From contig NZ_SACP01000005.1 of the NCBI RefSeq assembly GCF_004004555.2, forward strand, positions 124,001-188,000: DNA of 64,000 nt, in the 5' to 3' direction. How positions within the stretch are numbered: position 1 is the first letter of the stretch; each line of letters begins with the position of its first letter. Positions 35,248-43,220 of the stretch are shown piece by piece. The position numbers and the translations under genes were made by a program. The notes below the pieces were generated by a model. The model was given only the letters and a program-made list of their open reading frames with translations. It did not search any database and was not told the DNA's origin. This stretch comes from Methylobacterium oryzihabitans (lineage in GTDB: Bacteria; Pseudomonadota; Alphaproteobacteria; Rhizobiales; Beijerinckiaceae).

Positions 35248-36537
35248 ATGGACCGCATTCACATCGTCGGCGGGGCAAAGCTGCACGGCGTCATCCCGAT
35301 CTCGGGCGCCAAGAACGCGGCCCTGCCGCTGATGATCGCCAGCCTGCTCACCGGCGAGACGCTCGAACTCGCCAACGTGCCGCGGCTCGCCGACATCACC
35401 GCGCTGCTGCGCATCCTCGGCAACCACGGCGTCGACCACATGGTCGTCGGCAAGCGCCCGGGCCAGACCACCGAGACCGGCCAGACCATCCGGCTCACCG
35501 CCTCCAACGTCATCGACACCACGGCGCCCTACGATCTGGTCTCGACCATGCGGGCGAGCTTCTGGGTGATCGCGCCCCTGCTCGCCCGCTTCGGCGAGGC
35601 GCGGGTGTCGATGCCCGGCGGCTGCGCCATCGGCACCCGGCCGGTCGACCTGCTGCTGATGGCGATGGAGCAGCTCGGCGCGACGATCGAGATCGACGGC
35701 GGCTACGTCGTGGCGCGGACGAAGAACGGCCTGCGCGGTGGCGAGATCCACTTCCCGAAGGTCACGGTCGGCGGCACCCACGTCGCCCTGATGGCGGCGG
35801 TGCTGGCCAACGGCACCACGGTGATCGAGAACGCCGCCCGCGAGCCGGAGGTGGTCGACCTCGCCGCCTGCCTGACCAAGATGGGCGCCCGCATCCAGGG
35901 CGCCGGCACGCCGCGCATCGTCGTCGAGGGGGTGTCGCGCCTCAACGGCACCCGCCACGAGGTGCTGCCCGACCGGATCGAGACCGGCACCTACGCCATG
36001 GCGGTGGCGATGACCGGCGGCGACGTCACGCTGGAGAACACCCGCGCCGACCTGCTGCACAGCGCCCTCGACATCCTCGCCACCACCGGCACCGAGGTCA
36101 CCCCGACCGCCGACGGCATCCGGGTGCGCCGCAACGGCGCCGGCGTCGCCGCCGTCGACGTCACCACCGATCCGTTCCCGGGCTTCCCGACCGACCTCCA
36201 GGCGCAGTTCATGGCGCTGATGACCCGCGCCCGGGGCCAGTCGCACATCCGCGAGACGATCTTCGAGAACCGGTTCATGCACGTGCAGGAGCTGGCCCGG
36301 CTCGGCGCACGGATCCGGCTGGAGGGCGACCTCGCGGTGGTCGAGGGCGTAGACCGGCTGAAGGGCGCGCCCGTGATGGCGACCGACCTGCGCGCGTCGG
36401 TCTCCCTCGTCATCGCCGGCCTCGCCGCCGAGGGCGAGACGATCATCAACCGGGTCTACCACCTCGACCGCGGCTTCGAGGCGCTGGAGGCCAAGCTCGG
36501 CCGCTGCGGCGCCGAGATCCGCCGCGAGCGCGCCTGA
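35248..36537 (+). CDS. murA: UDP-N-acetylglucosamine 1-carboxyvinyltransferase
   Basis: The 429-residue enzyme transfers enolpyruvate from PEP to UDP-GlcNAc, the first committed step of peptidoglycan synthesis in the cytosol. It has the 'SGAKNAALPLM' start (Lys 22 region), the fosfomycin-target cysteine in 'PGGCAIGTRPVDL' (about residue 126), and 'TDPFPGFPTDLQAQFMAL' with the catalytic aspartate near 305. Length and motifs are standard. The catalytic cysteine is present, so no natural fosfomycin resistance is predicted from this site. It ends four bases from the convergent MBL-GAF gene. Confidence 0.97.
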   Translation: MDRIHIVGGAKLHGVIPISGAKNAALPLMIASLLTGETLELANVPRLADITALLRILGNHGVDHMVVGKRPGQTTETGQTIRLTASNVIDTTAPYDLVSTMRASFWVIAPLLARFGEARVSMPGGCAIGTRPVDLLLMAMEQLGATIEIDGGYVVARTKNGLRGGEIHFPKVTVGGTHVALMAAVLANGTTVIENAAREPEVVDLAACLTKMGARIQGAGTPRIVVEGVSRLNGTRHEVLPDRIETGTYAMAVAMTGGDVTLENTRADLLHSALDILATTGTEVTPTADGIRVRRNGAGVAAVDVTTDPFPGFPTDLQAQFMALMTRARGQSHIRETIFENRFMHVQELARLGARIRLEGDLAVVEGVDRLKGAPVMATDLRASVSLVIAGLAAEGETIINRVYHLDRGFEALEAKLGRCGAEIRRERA

Positions 36538-36541
36538 ATCC

Positions 36542-38338
36542 TCAGCGCCCCTCGGCTTCCGCCAGGGCGAGGCCGGCGAGGCGGCGCAGTTGCGCCAGCG
36601 CCTCGCCGTCCGGATCGCGCGGGCGGGTGTCGGCGACGCACAGGGTGCCGATGCAGTGGCCGCCGGCGAGCACCAGCGGCTGCCCGGCATAGAACCGGAT
36701 ATGCGGCGGCCCGGTGACGACCGGGTTGTCGGCGAAGCGCCCGTCGCCGTGGGTGTCGGGGACCACCAGCGCGTCCGCCGCGCCGCGGCCGGCGGCCGCG
36801 ACCGCGTGGTCGCACAGCGACAGGTCGCGGGCCGATTCCCGGAAGCCGAGGCCGATCGACGCCTTGAACCACTGCCGGTCGCGGTCGATCAGGGTCAGGG
36901 CGGCGTAGGGCGTCGCGAGGGCCTCGGCGGCGAGGCGCACGATGCGGTCGAAGCGCTCCTCCGCCGGCGTGTCGAGCAGGGCGAGCCCGGCCACGGCGGC
37001 CAGCCGCCCGGCCTCGTCGGGCCCCGGCACCGCCCGCTCCCAGCGGCAGGTCTCGCGCATCAGCCACGCCCGCAGCCGGGTGCGGGCGAAGGCGTCGGTG
37101 AACGGCGCCGCGAGCCGGTCGGCGAGGCCGAGCGCCTCGTCGCGCGCCGGGTCGGTGCCGGCCGCCGCCAGGACGAGGGCGGGCCTCGCCTCCGGGTCGC
37201 TGCCGGGTGCGCCGAGGGCGTCGCAGATCGCCGCCACCGCCGGGCCGGTCCCAGTCCCGTCGGTCAGCACCACCAGGGCCGGGCGGTGACGCGCCACCGC
37301 CGCCCGGACCGCCTCCGGCTGCACCGCCACCGCGTGCACCGGCACCTCGTCCTCCGCCAGCAGGCCGGCGATCCGCGCGCCCAGAGCCGGATCCGCGGCG
37401 GCCAGCACCACGGCGGCCTCGGTCCGGGCGGTGTCGGGCGCGCGCTCGGCGCTGGCTCCGCCGCGATGCGCCGCGGCCCCGGTCTGCGTCAGGTCGAGGC
37501 TCAGGCCCTCCGCCGCCGCGATCAGGTCCGGGCCGGGCGACGTCGCCCGGTAGCGGGCGACCAGGGCGTCGAGGGCGTCGTCGTCGCGCAGGGGATCGTG
37601 GTGCATCAGCGCGAGGCGCCGGGCGCCCTTCGCCGCCCGCAGGGCGTACTCGACCGTGCTGTGGCCCCAGCCCTGCCGGTCGCGGTATTCCTCGGCGGTG
37701 TACTGGGCGTCGTGGATCACGAGGTCGGCGCCGTCGAGGAATTCGGCGTGGCGGCGGTCGGGCCCGCGCAGGGGCGTGCGGCCCTCGGCGGCGCAGGCGG
37801 CGTAGGGCTCGTGGTCGAGGGCGTAGACGAGGCTCGCCCCGTCCGCCTGGAGCCGGTAGCCGAGGGTCAGGGCCGGGTGGTTGAGGTAGCGCGCCTCGAC
37901 CGCGACGTCGCCGTCCGGCCCGAGGGCGAGGCTGCCCTCGACCAGCTCGTGGTAGCGGATCGTGGCGCCGAGCTGGTCGAGGGACACCGGGAAGTAGCGG
38001 TGCTGCATCTGCCCCGACAGGGTCTCGCGCAAGGAGGCGCCAAGGCCGCGCGGCGCGTAGATGTCCCATTCGTTGCCGGGCACGAACAGCGGCGCGAAGA
38101 ACGGTAGACCCTGGATGTGGTCCCAGTGGGTGTGGGTGATGAGCAGGTGCCCGCGCCCGGCGAGCCCCTTCGCGGTGAGGTCGCGCCCGAGCGCGTAGGC
38201 GCCGGTGCCGATGTCGAGCACCACGAGGGTTCCGCGCCGCGAGCGCACGCAGACGCAGGAAGTGTTGCCGCCGTACCGGACCGTGCCGGGCCCGGGCACC
38301 GGCAGCGAGCCGCGCGTTCCGTAGAACCGAACCAGCAT
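36542..38338 (-). CDS. Metallo-beta-lactamase-fold phosphodiesterase-like protein with degenerate receiver and GAF domains
   Basis: This 598-residue protein has three parts. Residues 1-270 are an MBL-fold hydrolase of the type that opens 'VRFYGTRGSLPVPGP', with metal ligands in 'THTHWDHIQG' (His 69, His 71, Asp 73, His 74) and 'HDAQYTAEEY'. Residues about 300-410 look like a receiver domain ('AVVLAAADPALGARIAGLLAEDE') but lack a clear phosphoacceptor aspartate pair. Residues about 430-598 are a GAF domain ('LLDTPAEERFDRIVRLAAEAL', 'YAALTLIDRDRQWFKA', 'GTLCVAD'). The design suggests a signal-controlled phosphodiesterase or hydrolase. Its substrate is unknown. I start at 38338, where the MBL fold begins. 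Confidence 0.85.
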   Translation of the reverse strand: MLVRFYGTRGSLPVPGPGTVRYGGNTSCVCVRSRRGTLVVLDIGTGAYALGRDLTAKGLAGRGHLLITHTHWDHIQGLPFFAPLFVPGNEWDIYAPRGLGASLRETLSGQMQHRYFPVSLDQLGATIRYHELVEGSLALGPDGDVAVEARYLNHPALTLGYRLQADGASLVYALDHEPYAACAAEGRTPLRGPDRRHAEFLDGADLVIHDAQYTAEEYRDRQGWGHSTVEYALRAAKGARRLALMHHDPLRDDDALDALVARYRATSPGPDLIAAAEGLSLDLTQTGAAAHRGGASAERAPDTARTEAAVVLAAADPALGARIAGLLAEDEVPVHAVAVQPEAVRAAVARHRPALVVLTDGTGTGPAVAAICDALGAPGSDPEARPALVLAAAGTDPARDEALGLADRLAAPFTDAFARTRLRAWLMRETCRWERAVPGPDEAGRLAAVAGLALLDTPAEERFDRIVRLAAEALATPYAALTLIDRDRQWFKASIGLGFRESARDLSLCDHAVAAAGRGAADALVVPDTHGDGRFADNPVVTGPPHIRFYAGQPLVLAGGHCIGTLCVADTRPRDPDGEALAQLRRLAGLALAEAEGR

Positions 38339-38404
38339 GGCGCCCTTCACCCGCGAGGTTCCGCCCGGCCTGCGCCGCACGGGCGCGATGATGCCTGCTT
38401 CGCT

Positions 38405-38421
38405 GCCCCTCGGGAAGGGGC
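38405..38421 (-). terminator. Short GC hairpin between the thioesterase and MBL-GAF genes
   Basis: GCCCCT, CGGGA, AGGGGC forms a 6-bp stem about ten bases after the thioesterase stop. It may end the thioesterase transcript. There is no T-run. Confidence 0.35.
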
Positions 38422-38430
38422 GGCGTCGGA

Positions 38431-38886
38431 TCAGGGCACGGCCTCGCCCCGCAGGACCCGGGCCACCGCCTCGGGGATCGGCGCCGCCTTCATCCGGCCG
38501 CGCTCCTCCGGGTGGTGGCCGGCCCAGACCCGGCGCTCGCGCCCCTCGACCGCGAGGGTGCCGGCGTTGAGCAGCCGGTGGCGGATCGCGAAGCTGGAGC
38601 GGCCGACCTCGACCACCGTCGAGACGATCTCGACGGTCTCGCCGTAGGACGAGGGCTTGAGGAAGCGCGCCCCGGTCTCGACCAGCGGGATGCCGATCAG
38701 GTCGTGCGCCGCCAGCAGGGCCGGCTTGGGCAGCCCGATCGCGGCTTCGAGCAGCAGCGCGCTCGACCAGTCGAAGAACCCGAAGAAGTTCGGGTTGAAG
38801 ACGATGCCGGCGGGGTCGCAGTGACCCCATTCGATCGTCAGGGTGCGGGAATGCGAGAAACCCTCGCGCTCGTCGGTCGCGGTCAC
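38431..38886 (-). CDS. 4-hydroxybenzoyl-CoA-type hotdog thioesterase
   Basis: The 151-residue protein has the classic 4HBT active-site stretch 'WGHCDPAGIVFNPNFFGFFD' (Asp 24), as in 4-hydroxybenzoyl-CoA and YbgC-type thioesterases. The family hydrolyses acyl-CoA thioesters. It lies ten bases behind a periplasmic binding protein gene and two genes behind a crotonase, in one apparent unit on the minus strand. In carnitine breakdown by Pseudomonas a hotdog thioesterase (CdhB) releases betaine from betainyl-CoA. A similar end-step is a reasonable inference here given the dehydrogenase and BKACE genes nearby. Confidence 0.88.
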   Translation of the reverse strand: MTATDEREGFSHSRTLTIEWGHCDPAGIVFNPNFFGFFDWSSALLLEAAIGLPKPALLAAHDLIGIPLVETGARFLKPSSYGETVEIVSTVVEVGRSSFAIRHRLLNAGTLAVEGRERRVWAGHHPEERGRMKAAPIPEAVARVLRGEAVP

Positions 38887-38896
38887 GGCGGCCTCC

Positions 38897-40108
38897 TCAG
38901 CTCTTCACCAGCGGGCAGCCGCCGGCGGCGAGGGGACGCCACGCCTCGTCGGCCGGGATCGTCCGGACGATCCTGAAGAAGTCCCAGCCGCCCTTGCTCT
39001 CGGCCTCGGTCTTGGTGACGAGGAGGTGCATCGGGTGGAGCTTGCGCCCGTCGGCGCGGATCGAGCCCTTGCCGAAGACCGGGTCGTCGGTCGGCATCGC
39101 CTTCATCGCCGCGACGACAGCGCGGCCGTCGGCCGGATCGGTGCCGGCCGCGAGCGTCTTGAGGTAGTGCGCCACCGCCGAGTAGACGCCGGCCTGCATG
39201 TCGTTGGGCATCGCGCGGCGAGGGTGGCGCGCGGCGTAGCGGGCCGCGAAGGCGCGGGTGCCCTCGTCGGTGTCCCAGTAATAGCCGGTGACGATGTGGA
39301 CACCCTGCGTCGCCTTGAGGCCGAGCGCCGGCATGTGGGTGACGTTGAGGATCAGCCCGGCGAGGCGCTGGGCCGGGGCGATGCCGAATTCCGACGCCTG
39401 CTTGAGGGTGTTGGAGGTGTCGTCGCCGGCATTCGCCACCCCGATCACGTCGGCGCCGGACGCCTGGGCCTGGAGCAGGTAGGACGAGAAGTCGCTGCTG
39501 CCGATCGGGTGGCGGGCGCTGCCCTTGACGCTGCCGCCGGCCGCCGCGACCTCCTCGGCGGCGCTCGCCTCCAGATCCTTGCCGAAGGTGTAGTCGGCGG
39601 TGATGAAGTACCAGCTCCTGCCGCCCTGGGCGACCAGGGCCTTGGCGAGGCCGTGGCCGAGCGCCCAGGTGTCGTAGGTCCAGTGGATCGTGTTCGGCGA
39701 GCATTGCCGCCCGGTCAGCTCGGCGGTGCCGGCGCCCGAGCCGATGAACACCCGATTCTTCTCCCGCGCCAGGGTCGAGACCGCGAGCGCCACCGCGGAG
39801 TTCGGCACGTCGACGATGAGGTCGACCCCGTCCTGGTCGTACCAGCGCCGGGCGATCGCGGCGCCGATGTCGGTCTTGTTCTGGTGGTCGGCGGCCACGA
39901 CCTCGACCGGGCGCCCGACCTTGGCGCCGAAATCCTCGACGGCGAGCCGGGCGGCGATGACAGAGCCCTGGCCCTGATGGTCGGCATAGGGGCCGGACTG
40001 GTCGTTGAGCACGCCGATCCGCACCGGCCGGTCGCCGGCACGGGCGGGGAGAGGGAGGGTCAGGGCGAGCGCGGCGAGCAGGCCGGCCGCGAGGGGGCGG
40101 AGAGACAT
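38897..40108 (-). CDS. ABC-type periplasmic substrate-binding protein (branched-chain amino acid type), orphan
   Basis: The 403-residue protein has a signal peptide ('LAAGLLAALALTLPLPARAG', cleavage near residue 22) and a Peripla_BP_6 fold: 'VRIGVLNDQSGPYADHQGQG', 'AARRWYD'-like 'IARRWYDQDGVDLIVDVPNS', 'WYFITADYTFGKDLE'. It is clearly related to the protein at 43221-44444, with the same layout and many shared motifs ('NSAVALAV'/'NSAIALGV', 'GKDLE'/'GKSFV', 'QAGVYSAV'). No permease or ATPase genes are near. It belongs to the minus-strand unit crotonase, binding protein, thioesterase. The ligand is unknown but probably the substrate of the cluster. Confidence 0.9.
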   Translation of the reverse strand: MSLRPLAAGLLAALALTLPLPARAGDRPVRIGVLNDQSGPYADHQGQGSVIAARLAVEDFGAKVGRPVEVVAADHQNKTDIGAAIARRWYDQDGVDLIVDVPNSAVALAVSTLAREKNRVFIGSGAGTAELTGRQCSPNTIHWTYDTWALGHGLAKALVAQGGRSWYFITADYTFGKDLEASAAEEVAAAGGSVKGSARHPIGSSDFSSYLLQAQASGADVIGVANAGDDTSNTLKQASEFGIAPAQRLAGLILNVTHMPALGLKATQGVHIVTGYYWDTDEGTRAFAARYAARHPRRAMPNDMQAGVYSAVAHYLKTLAAGTDPADGRAVVAAMKAMPTDDPVFGKGSIRADGRKLHPMHLLVTKTEAESKGGWDFFRIVRTIPADEAWRPLAAGGCPLVKS

Positions 40109-40182
40109 GGCGTTTCCTCCTGGGGTGGTTTTTGGTTTGGGTGGTTTCTTGATTGGGTTGGGTCTGGTCAGCACCGCCGTCT

Positions 40183-40371
40183 AACCCTCCCCCCTCTGCG
40201 GGGGAGGGTGGCGAACGGAGTGAGCCGGGAGAGGGGAGCGCGACGTTGCAGGACGTGGCGCCTGTCATGACGGTCGCGACCTCTCCGGAGCCGGCGTCCC
40301 CTCTCCCGCCCTCCTGCACGAGTGCTTCGCACTCGCTGGAGGGCACCCTCCCCCGCAGAGGGGGGAGGGTT
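40183..40371. repeat. 189-bp element with 28-bp perfect inverted ends
   Basis: The left end (40183-40210, starting AACCCTCCCCCCTCTGCG) is the exact reverse complement of the right end (40344-40371). The inner sequence also has CGGGAGAGGGGA-type blocks facing inward from both sides. It lies in the 274-base gap between two genes of the minus-strand unit. Its form suits a miniature transposon-like or REP-type element; it has no coding capacity. Confidence 0.8.
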
Positions 40372-40382
40372 TGTCGGCGCCG

Positions 40383-41177
40383 CTACTCCTTCGCCACCTT
40401 CGCGGCGCGGCCGGCGAGGAAGTCCGCCAGCCGGCTTTTGGCCTCGGCGTCGCTCTGGGCCACCGCGGCCATCAGCGATTCGGTGAGGAAGCCCATCGCC
40501 GGGTCGGCCTCGGCGATGCGCGGCAGGGCATGGATCAGGGCGTAGTTGGTCAGCGGCGCGTTCCCGGCCGCGCGCTCGGCGAGGCGGATCGCTGTTTCCA
40601 GGCCCTCGCCGGCGGGCACGCGGTACTGCGAGATCCCGAGCCGCTCGCCGGCATCGGCGTCGTGGACCCGGCCGGTCAGCATCATGTCGCGCATCCGCGT
40701 CACGCCGATCAGCCGCGGCAGCCGCACCGAGGCGCCGCCGCCGACGAAGATGCCGCGCTGGCCCTCCGGCAGGGCGTAGAACGCGCTGTCCTCGGCCACC
40801 CGCAGATGCGCCGACAGCGCCAGTTCGAGCCCGCCGCCGATCACCGCGCCCTTGAGCGCCGCCACCACCGGCACGCGGCCGAACTCGATCTCGTGGAAGG
40901 CGCGGTGCCACATCCGCGAATGCATCATCCCGGCGGCGGCGTCGCGCTCGGTCAGTTCGGCGAGGTCGAGCCCGGCGCAGAAATGCGGGCCCTCCGCCGC
41001 CAGCACCAGGGCGCGGATCTCCTCCGGCAGCGAGCGGACGATCCGCTCGAGCCCCAGCACCATGCCGTCGTCGAGGGCGTTGCGCTTGGCCGGCCGCGCC
41101 AGCGTCACGATCGCGACCGCCCCCCGGCGCTCGACGCGCAGCGATTCGGTGCCGAGCCCGGCAAGCTCGTCCGGCAT
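40383..41177 (-). CDS. Enoyl-CoA hydratase/isomerase (crotonase) family protein
   Basis: This 264-residue crotonase has the oxyanion-hole residues in 'HFCAGLDL' near residue 67 and 'GAVIGGGLELALSAH' near 110, with both catalytic glutamates kept: one in 'GGGLEL' and one in 'LPEGQRG'. Crotonases hydrate, isomerise or cleave acyl-CoAs. It is divergent from the 3-hydroxyacyl-CoA dehydrogenase gene across an AT-rich promoter region and leads the unit that also holds a binding protein and thioesterase. A role in the same acyl-CoA route is inferred. The exact reaction is unknown. Confidence 0.9.
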   Translation of the reverse strand: MPDELAGLGTESLRVERRGAVAIVTLARPAKRNALDDGMVLGLERIVRSLPEEIRALVLAAEGPHFCAGLDLAELTERDAAAGMMHSRMWHRAFHEIEFGRVPVVAALKGAVIGGGLELALSAHLRVAEDSAFYALPEGQRGIFVGGGASVRLPRLIGVTRMRDMMLTGRVHDADAGERLGISQYRVPAGEGLETAIRLAERAAGNAPLTNYALIHALPRIAEADPAMGFLTESLMAAVAQSDAEAKSRLADFLAGRAAKVAKE

Positions 41178-41213
41178 GGTGGATCCTCCCTCGTGGGTCC
41201 GGTCGATGCCGGA

Positions 41214-41245
41214 TTGCCAAACCTGAAATGTAATGTGATATAACA
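41214..41245 (+). promoter_or_regulatory. Divergent promoter with palindrome between crotonase and dehydrogenase genes
   Basis: TTGCCA (41214-41219) and TATAAC (41239-41244) are placed like -35 and -10 elements (19-base spacer) for the plus strand. The overlapping TGTGATATAACA (41234-41245) is a near-perfect palindrome of the kind bound by GntR-type repressors. The stretch is strikingly AT-rich for this genome. No regulator gene is adjacent, so the binding protein would be encoded elsewhere. Confidence 0.5.
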
Positions 41246-41315
41246 ATCGAACCGGGTCAATCGGCCGCCGCGGCGGCCGAGAGAATCCCGGAGCGGGACA
41301 GGGAGGGACGGGCCG

Positions 41316-42299
41316 ATGCCGGAGAACCGGTCGGAGACCGTTTATCGCCAGGACATCTATCGCCAGGACATCCGCCGGGTGGCGGTGATCGGCTGCGGGG
41401 TGATCGGCGCGTCGTGGGCGTCGCTGGTCCTCGCCGCCGGGCTCGACGTGACGGCGAGCGACCCGGCACCGGGCGCCGAGGCGCGGCTGCGGGCCACCGT
41501 GGCGGCGCAGTGGCCCGCCCTGGAGGCGATCGGGCTGGCGCCGGACGCCTCCCCCGAGCGCCTGCGCTTCGTCACCGGGCCGGAAGTGGCCGCGGCGGAT
41601 GCCGACTTCGTCCAGGAGAACGGCCCCGAGCGCCTCGACGTGAAGCGCGAGACCTACGCCCGGCTCGACGCCGCCGCGGCCCCCGACGTGGTGCTGGCGA
41701 CGAGTTCGTCCGGCCTCAAGCCCAGCGACATCCAGGGCGCCTGCCGCCATCCCGGCCGCGTCGTGCTCGGCCACCCGTTCAACCCGCCCCACCTCGTGCC
41801 GCTGGTCGAGGTGGTGGGAGGATCGGCGACCGACGAGGGCGCGGTGGCGACCGCGATGGCGTTCTACACCCGCCTCGGCAAGCGGCCGATCCGCCTGCGG
41901 CGCGAACTGACCGGTCACGTCGCCAACCGGCTCCAGGCTGCCCTGTGGCGCGAGGCGTTCCACCTCGTCGGCACCGGCGCGGCGAGCGTGGCCGACATCG
42001 ACGCCGCCATCGCGCACGGGCCCGGCCTGCGCTGGGCGCTGATGGGGCCCTGCCTGCTCAATCACCTCTCCGGCGGCCCGGGCGGCCTCGCCCACACCCT
42101 CGACCATCTCGGGCCGCTGATGGAAGCGATGTGGGCCGATCTCGGCGAGCCGCGCCTGACGCCGGAGCTGAAGCAGGCCCTGGTCGCCGGGCTCGCCGAC
42201 GAACTCGCCGGGCGCGACGAGGCGGCGATGCTGGCCGAGCGCGACGCCCTGCTGATCGACCTCGTGCGCCGCAAGCGCGGGACGCGTGAACTCCCATAA
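41316..42299 (+). CDS. 3-hydroxyacyl-CoA dehydrogenase family, L-carnitine dehydrogenase-like
   Basis: The 327-residue NAD enzyme has the Rossmann motif 'VAVIGCGVIGASWASL' at residues 21-36, 'ATSSSGLKPSDIQ' near 130, and the catalytic 'GHPFNPPHLVPLVEVVGG' near 150, followed by 'TGHVANRLQAALWREAFHLV'. The length and single C-terminal domain match L-carnitine dehydrogenases, which oxidise the 3-hydroxyl of carnitine. It is followed 25 bases later by a BKACE gene, as cdhA and cdhC are linked in Pseudomonas. The N-terminus has a perfect 15-base tandem duplication giving YRQDIYRQDI. The substrate could be another 3-hydroxy acid. Confidence 0.85.
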   Translation: MPENRSETVYRQDIYRQDIRRVAVIGCGVIGASWASLVLAAGLDVTASDPAPGAEARLRATVAAQWPALEAIGLAPDASPERLRFVTGPEVAAADADFVQENGPERLDVKRETYARLDAAAAPDVVLATSSSGLKPSDIQGACRHPGRVVLGHPFNPPHLVPLVEVVGGSATDEGAVATAMAFYTRLGKRPIRLRRELTGHVANRLQAALWREAFHLVGTGAASVADIDAAIAHGPGLRWALMGPCLLNHLSGGPGGLAHTLDHLGPLMEAMWADLGEPRLTPELKQALVAGLADELAGRDEAAMLAERDALLIDLVRRKRGTRELP

Positions 42300-42324
42300 C
42301 CATCGTTCCACGGAGGAGACGACC

Positions 42325-43212
42325 ATGGCCAAGGTGATCGTGACGGTGGCGCCGACCGGCGGCATGGCCTCGAAGGCGCAGAACCACAACCTGCCGACCC
42401 AGCCCGACGAGATCGCCGAGTCGGTCCACAGGTCGTGGAAGGAAGGCGCGGCGATCGCGGCCCTGCACGCCCGCCGGCCCGACGACGAGGCGACCTGCAA
42501 CGCCGGGATCTACAAGCAGATCAACGGTCTGATCCGCGAGCGCTGCGACATCGTCATCAACAACTCGACCGGCGGCGGATCGAGCGGCGACATGCTGGTG
42601 CCGCGGCCCGACGGGCTGTTCGAGTCGAGCTTCGAGGAGCGGCTGAAGGGCTGCGACGCCGGGGCCGAGATGGCGACCTTCGACGGCATGACCTTCGCGG
42701 ACGTGCATGGCGGGCGCGAGATCTGCGTCATCACCACGCCGTCGCGCTGCGAGGCCCTGGCCAAGCGGATGCAGGAGCGCGGCATCAAGCCGGAATGGGA
42801 AGTCTTCGGCCCGCAGCACATCCTGCAGGACGTCACGCGGCTGATCGAGAAGGGCTACGACAAGCCCCCCTACTACATCAACATGGTGCTCGGCGCCGAC
42901 AAGGGCTTCCAGGGGGCGATGCCGTATTCGCACGACATCCTGGCGGCGATGATCCGGATGCTGCCGCCGCACTCGATCTTCTGCGTCTCGGCGATCGGCC
43001 CGGCGCAACTGCCGGCGACCACCCAGGCGATCCTGCTCGGCGGCCACGTCCGGGTCGGGCTCGAGGACAACAACTACTATGCCAAGGGCCAGCTCGCGAC
43101 CAACGAGCAGCTCGTCGCCCGCACGGTGCGGATCATCAAGGAGCTGAACCACGAGGTCGCCTCGCCGGGCGAGGCCCGCGACATCCTCGGCCTGCCGGCC
43201 GTGAAAGCCTGA
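42325..43212 (+). CDS. BKACE-family beta-keto acid cleavage enzyme (divergent, one zinc ligand replaced)
   Basis: The 295-residue protein matches the 3-keto-5-aminohexanoate cleavage enzyme family: 'ITVAPTGG'-like start 'VIVTVAPTGG', 'NNSTGGGSSGD' near residue 80, 'KPEWEVFGPQHI' near 155 and 'RVGLEDNNYY' near 240 with the conserved metal-binding glutamate. BKACE enzymes move the acetyl part of a beta-keto acid onto acetyl-CoA. The usual HxH zinc pair is 'ALH' here (Ala 46, His 48), so one ligand is gone. In carnitine breakdown such an enzyme (CdhC) turns dehydrocarnitine into betainyl-CoA. A GGAGGAG ribosome site precedes the ATG. The next gene starts nine bases later. Confidence 0.88.
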   Translation: MAKVIVTVAPTGGMASKAQNHNLPTQPDEIAESVHRSWKEGAAIAALHARRPDDEATCNAGIYKQINGLIRERCDIVINNSTGGGSSGDMLVPRPDGLFESSFEERLKGCDAGAEMATFDGMTFADVHGGREICVITTPSRCEALAKRMQERGIKPEWEVFGPQHILQDVTRLIEKGYDKPPYYINMVLGADKGFQGAMPYSHDILAAMIRMLPPHSIFCVSAIGPAQLPATTQAILLGGHVRVGLEDNNYYAKGQLATNEQLVARTVRIIKELNHEVASPGEARDILGLPAVKA

Positions 43213-43220
43213 GGCCGGCC

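Noticed and set aside
40383..42500. A 705-residue minus-strand frame that would fuse extra sequence to the crotonase
   Set aside because: The added N-terminal part lies antisense to the dehydrogenase gene and crosses the divergent promoter. Crotonase homology begins at the ATG at 41177.
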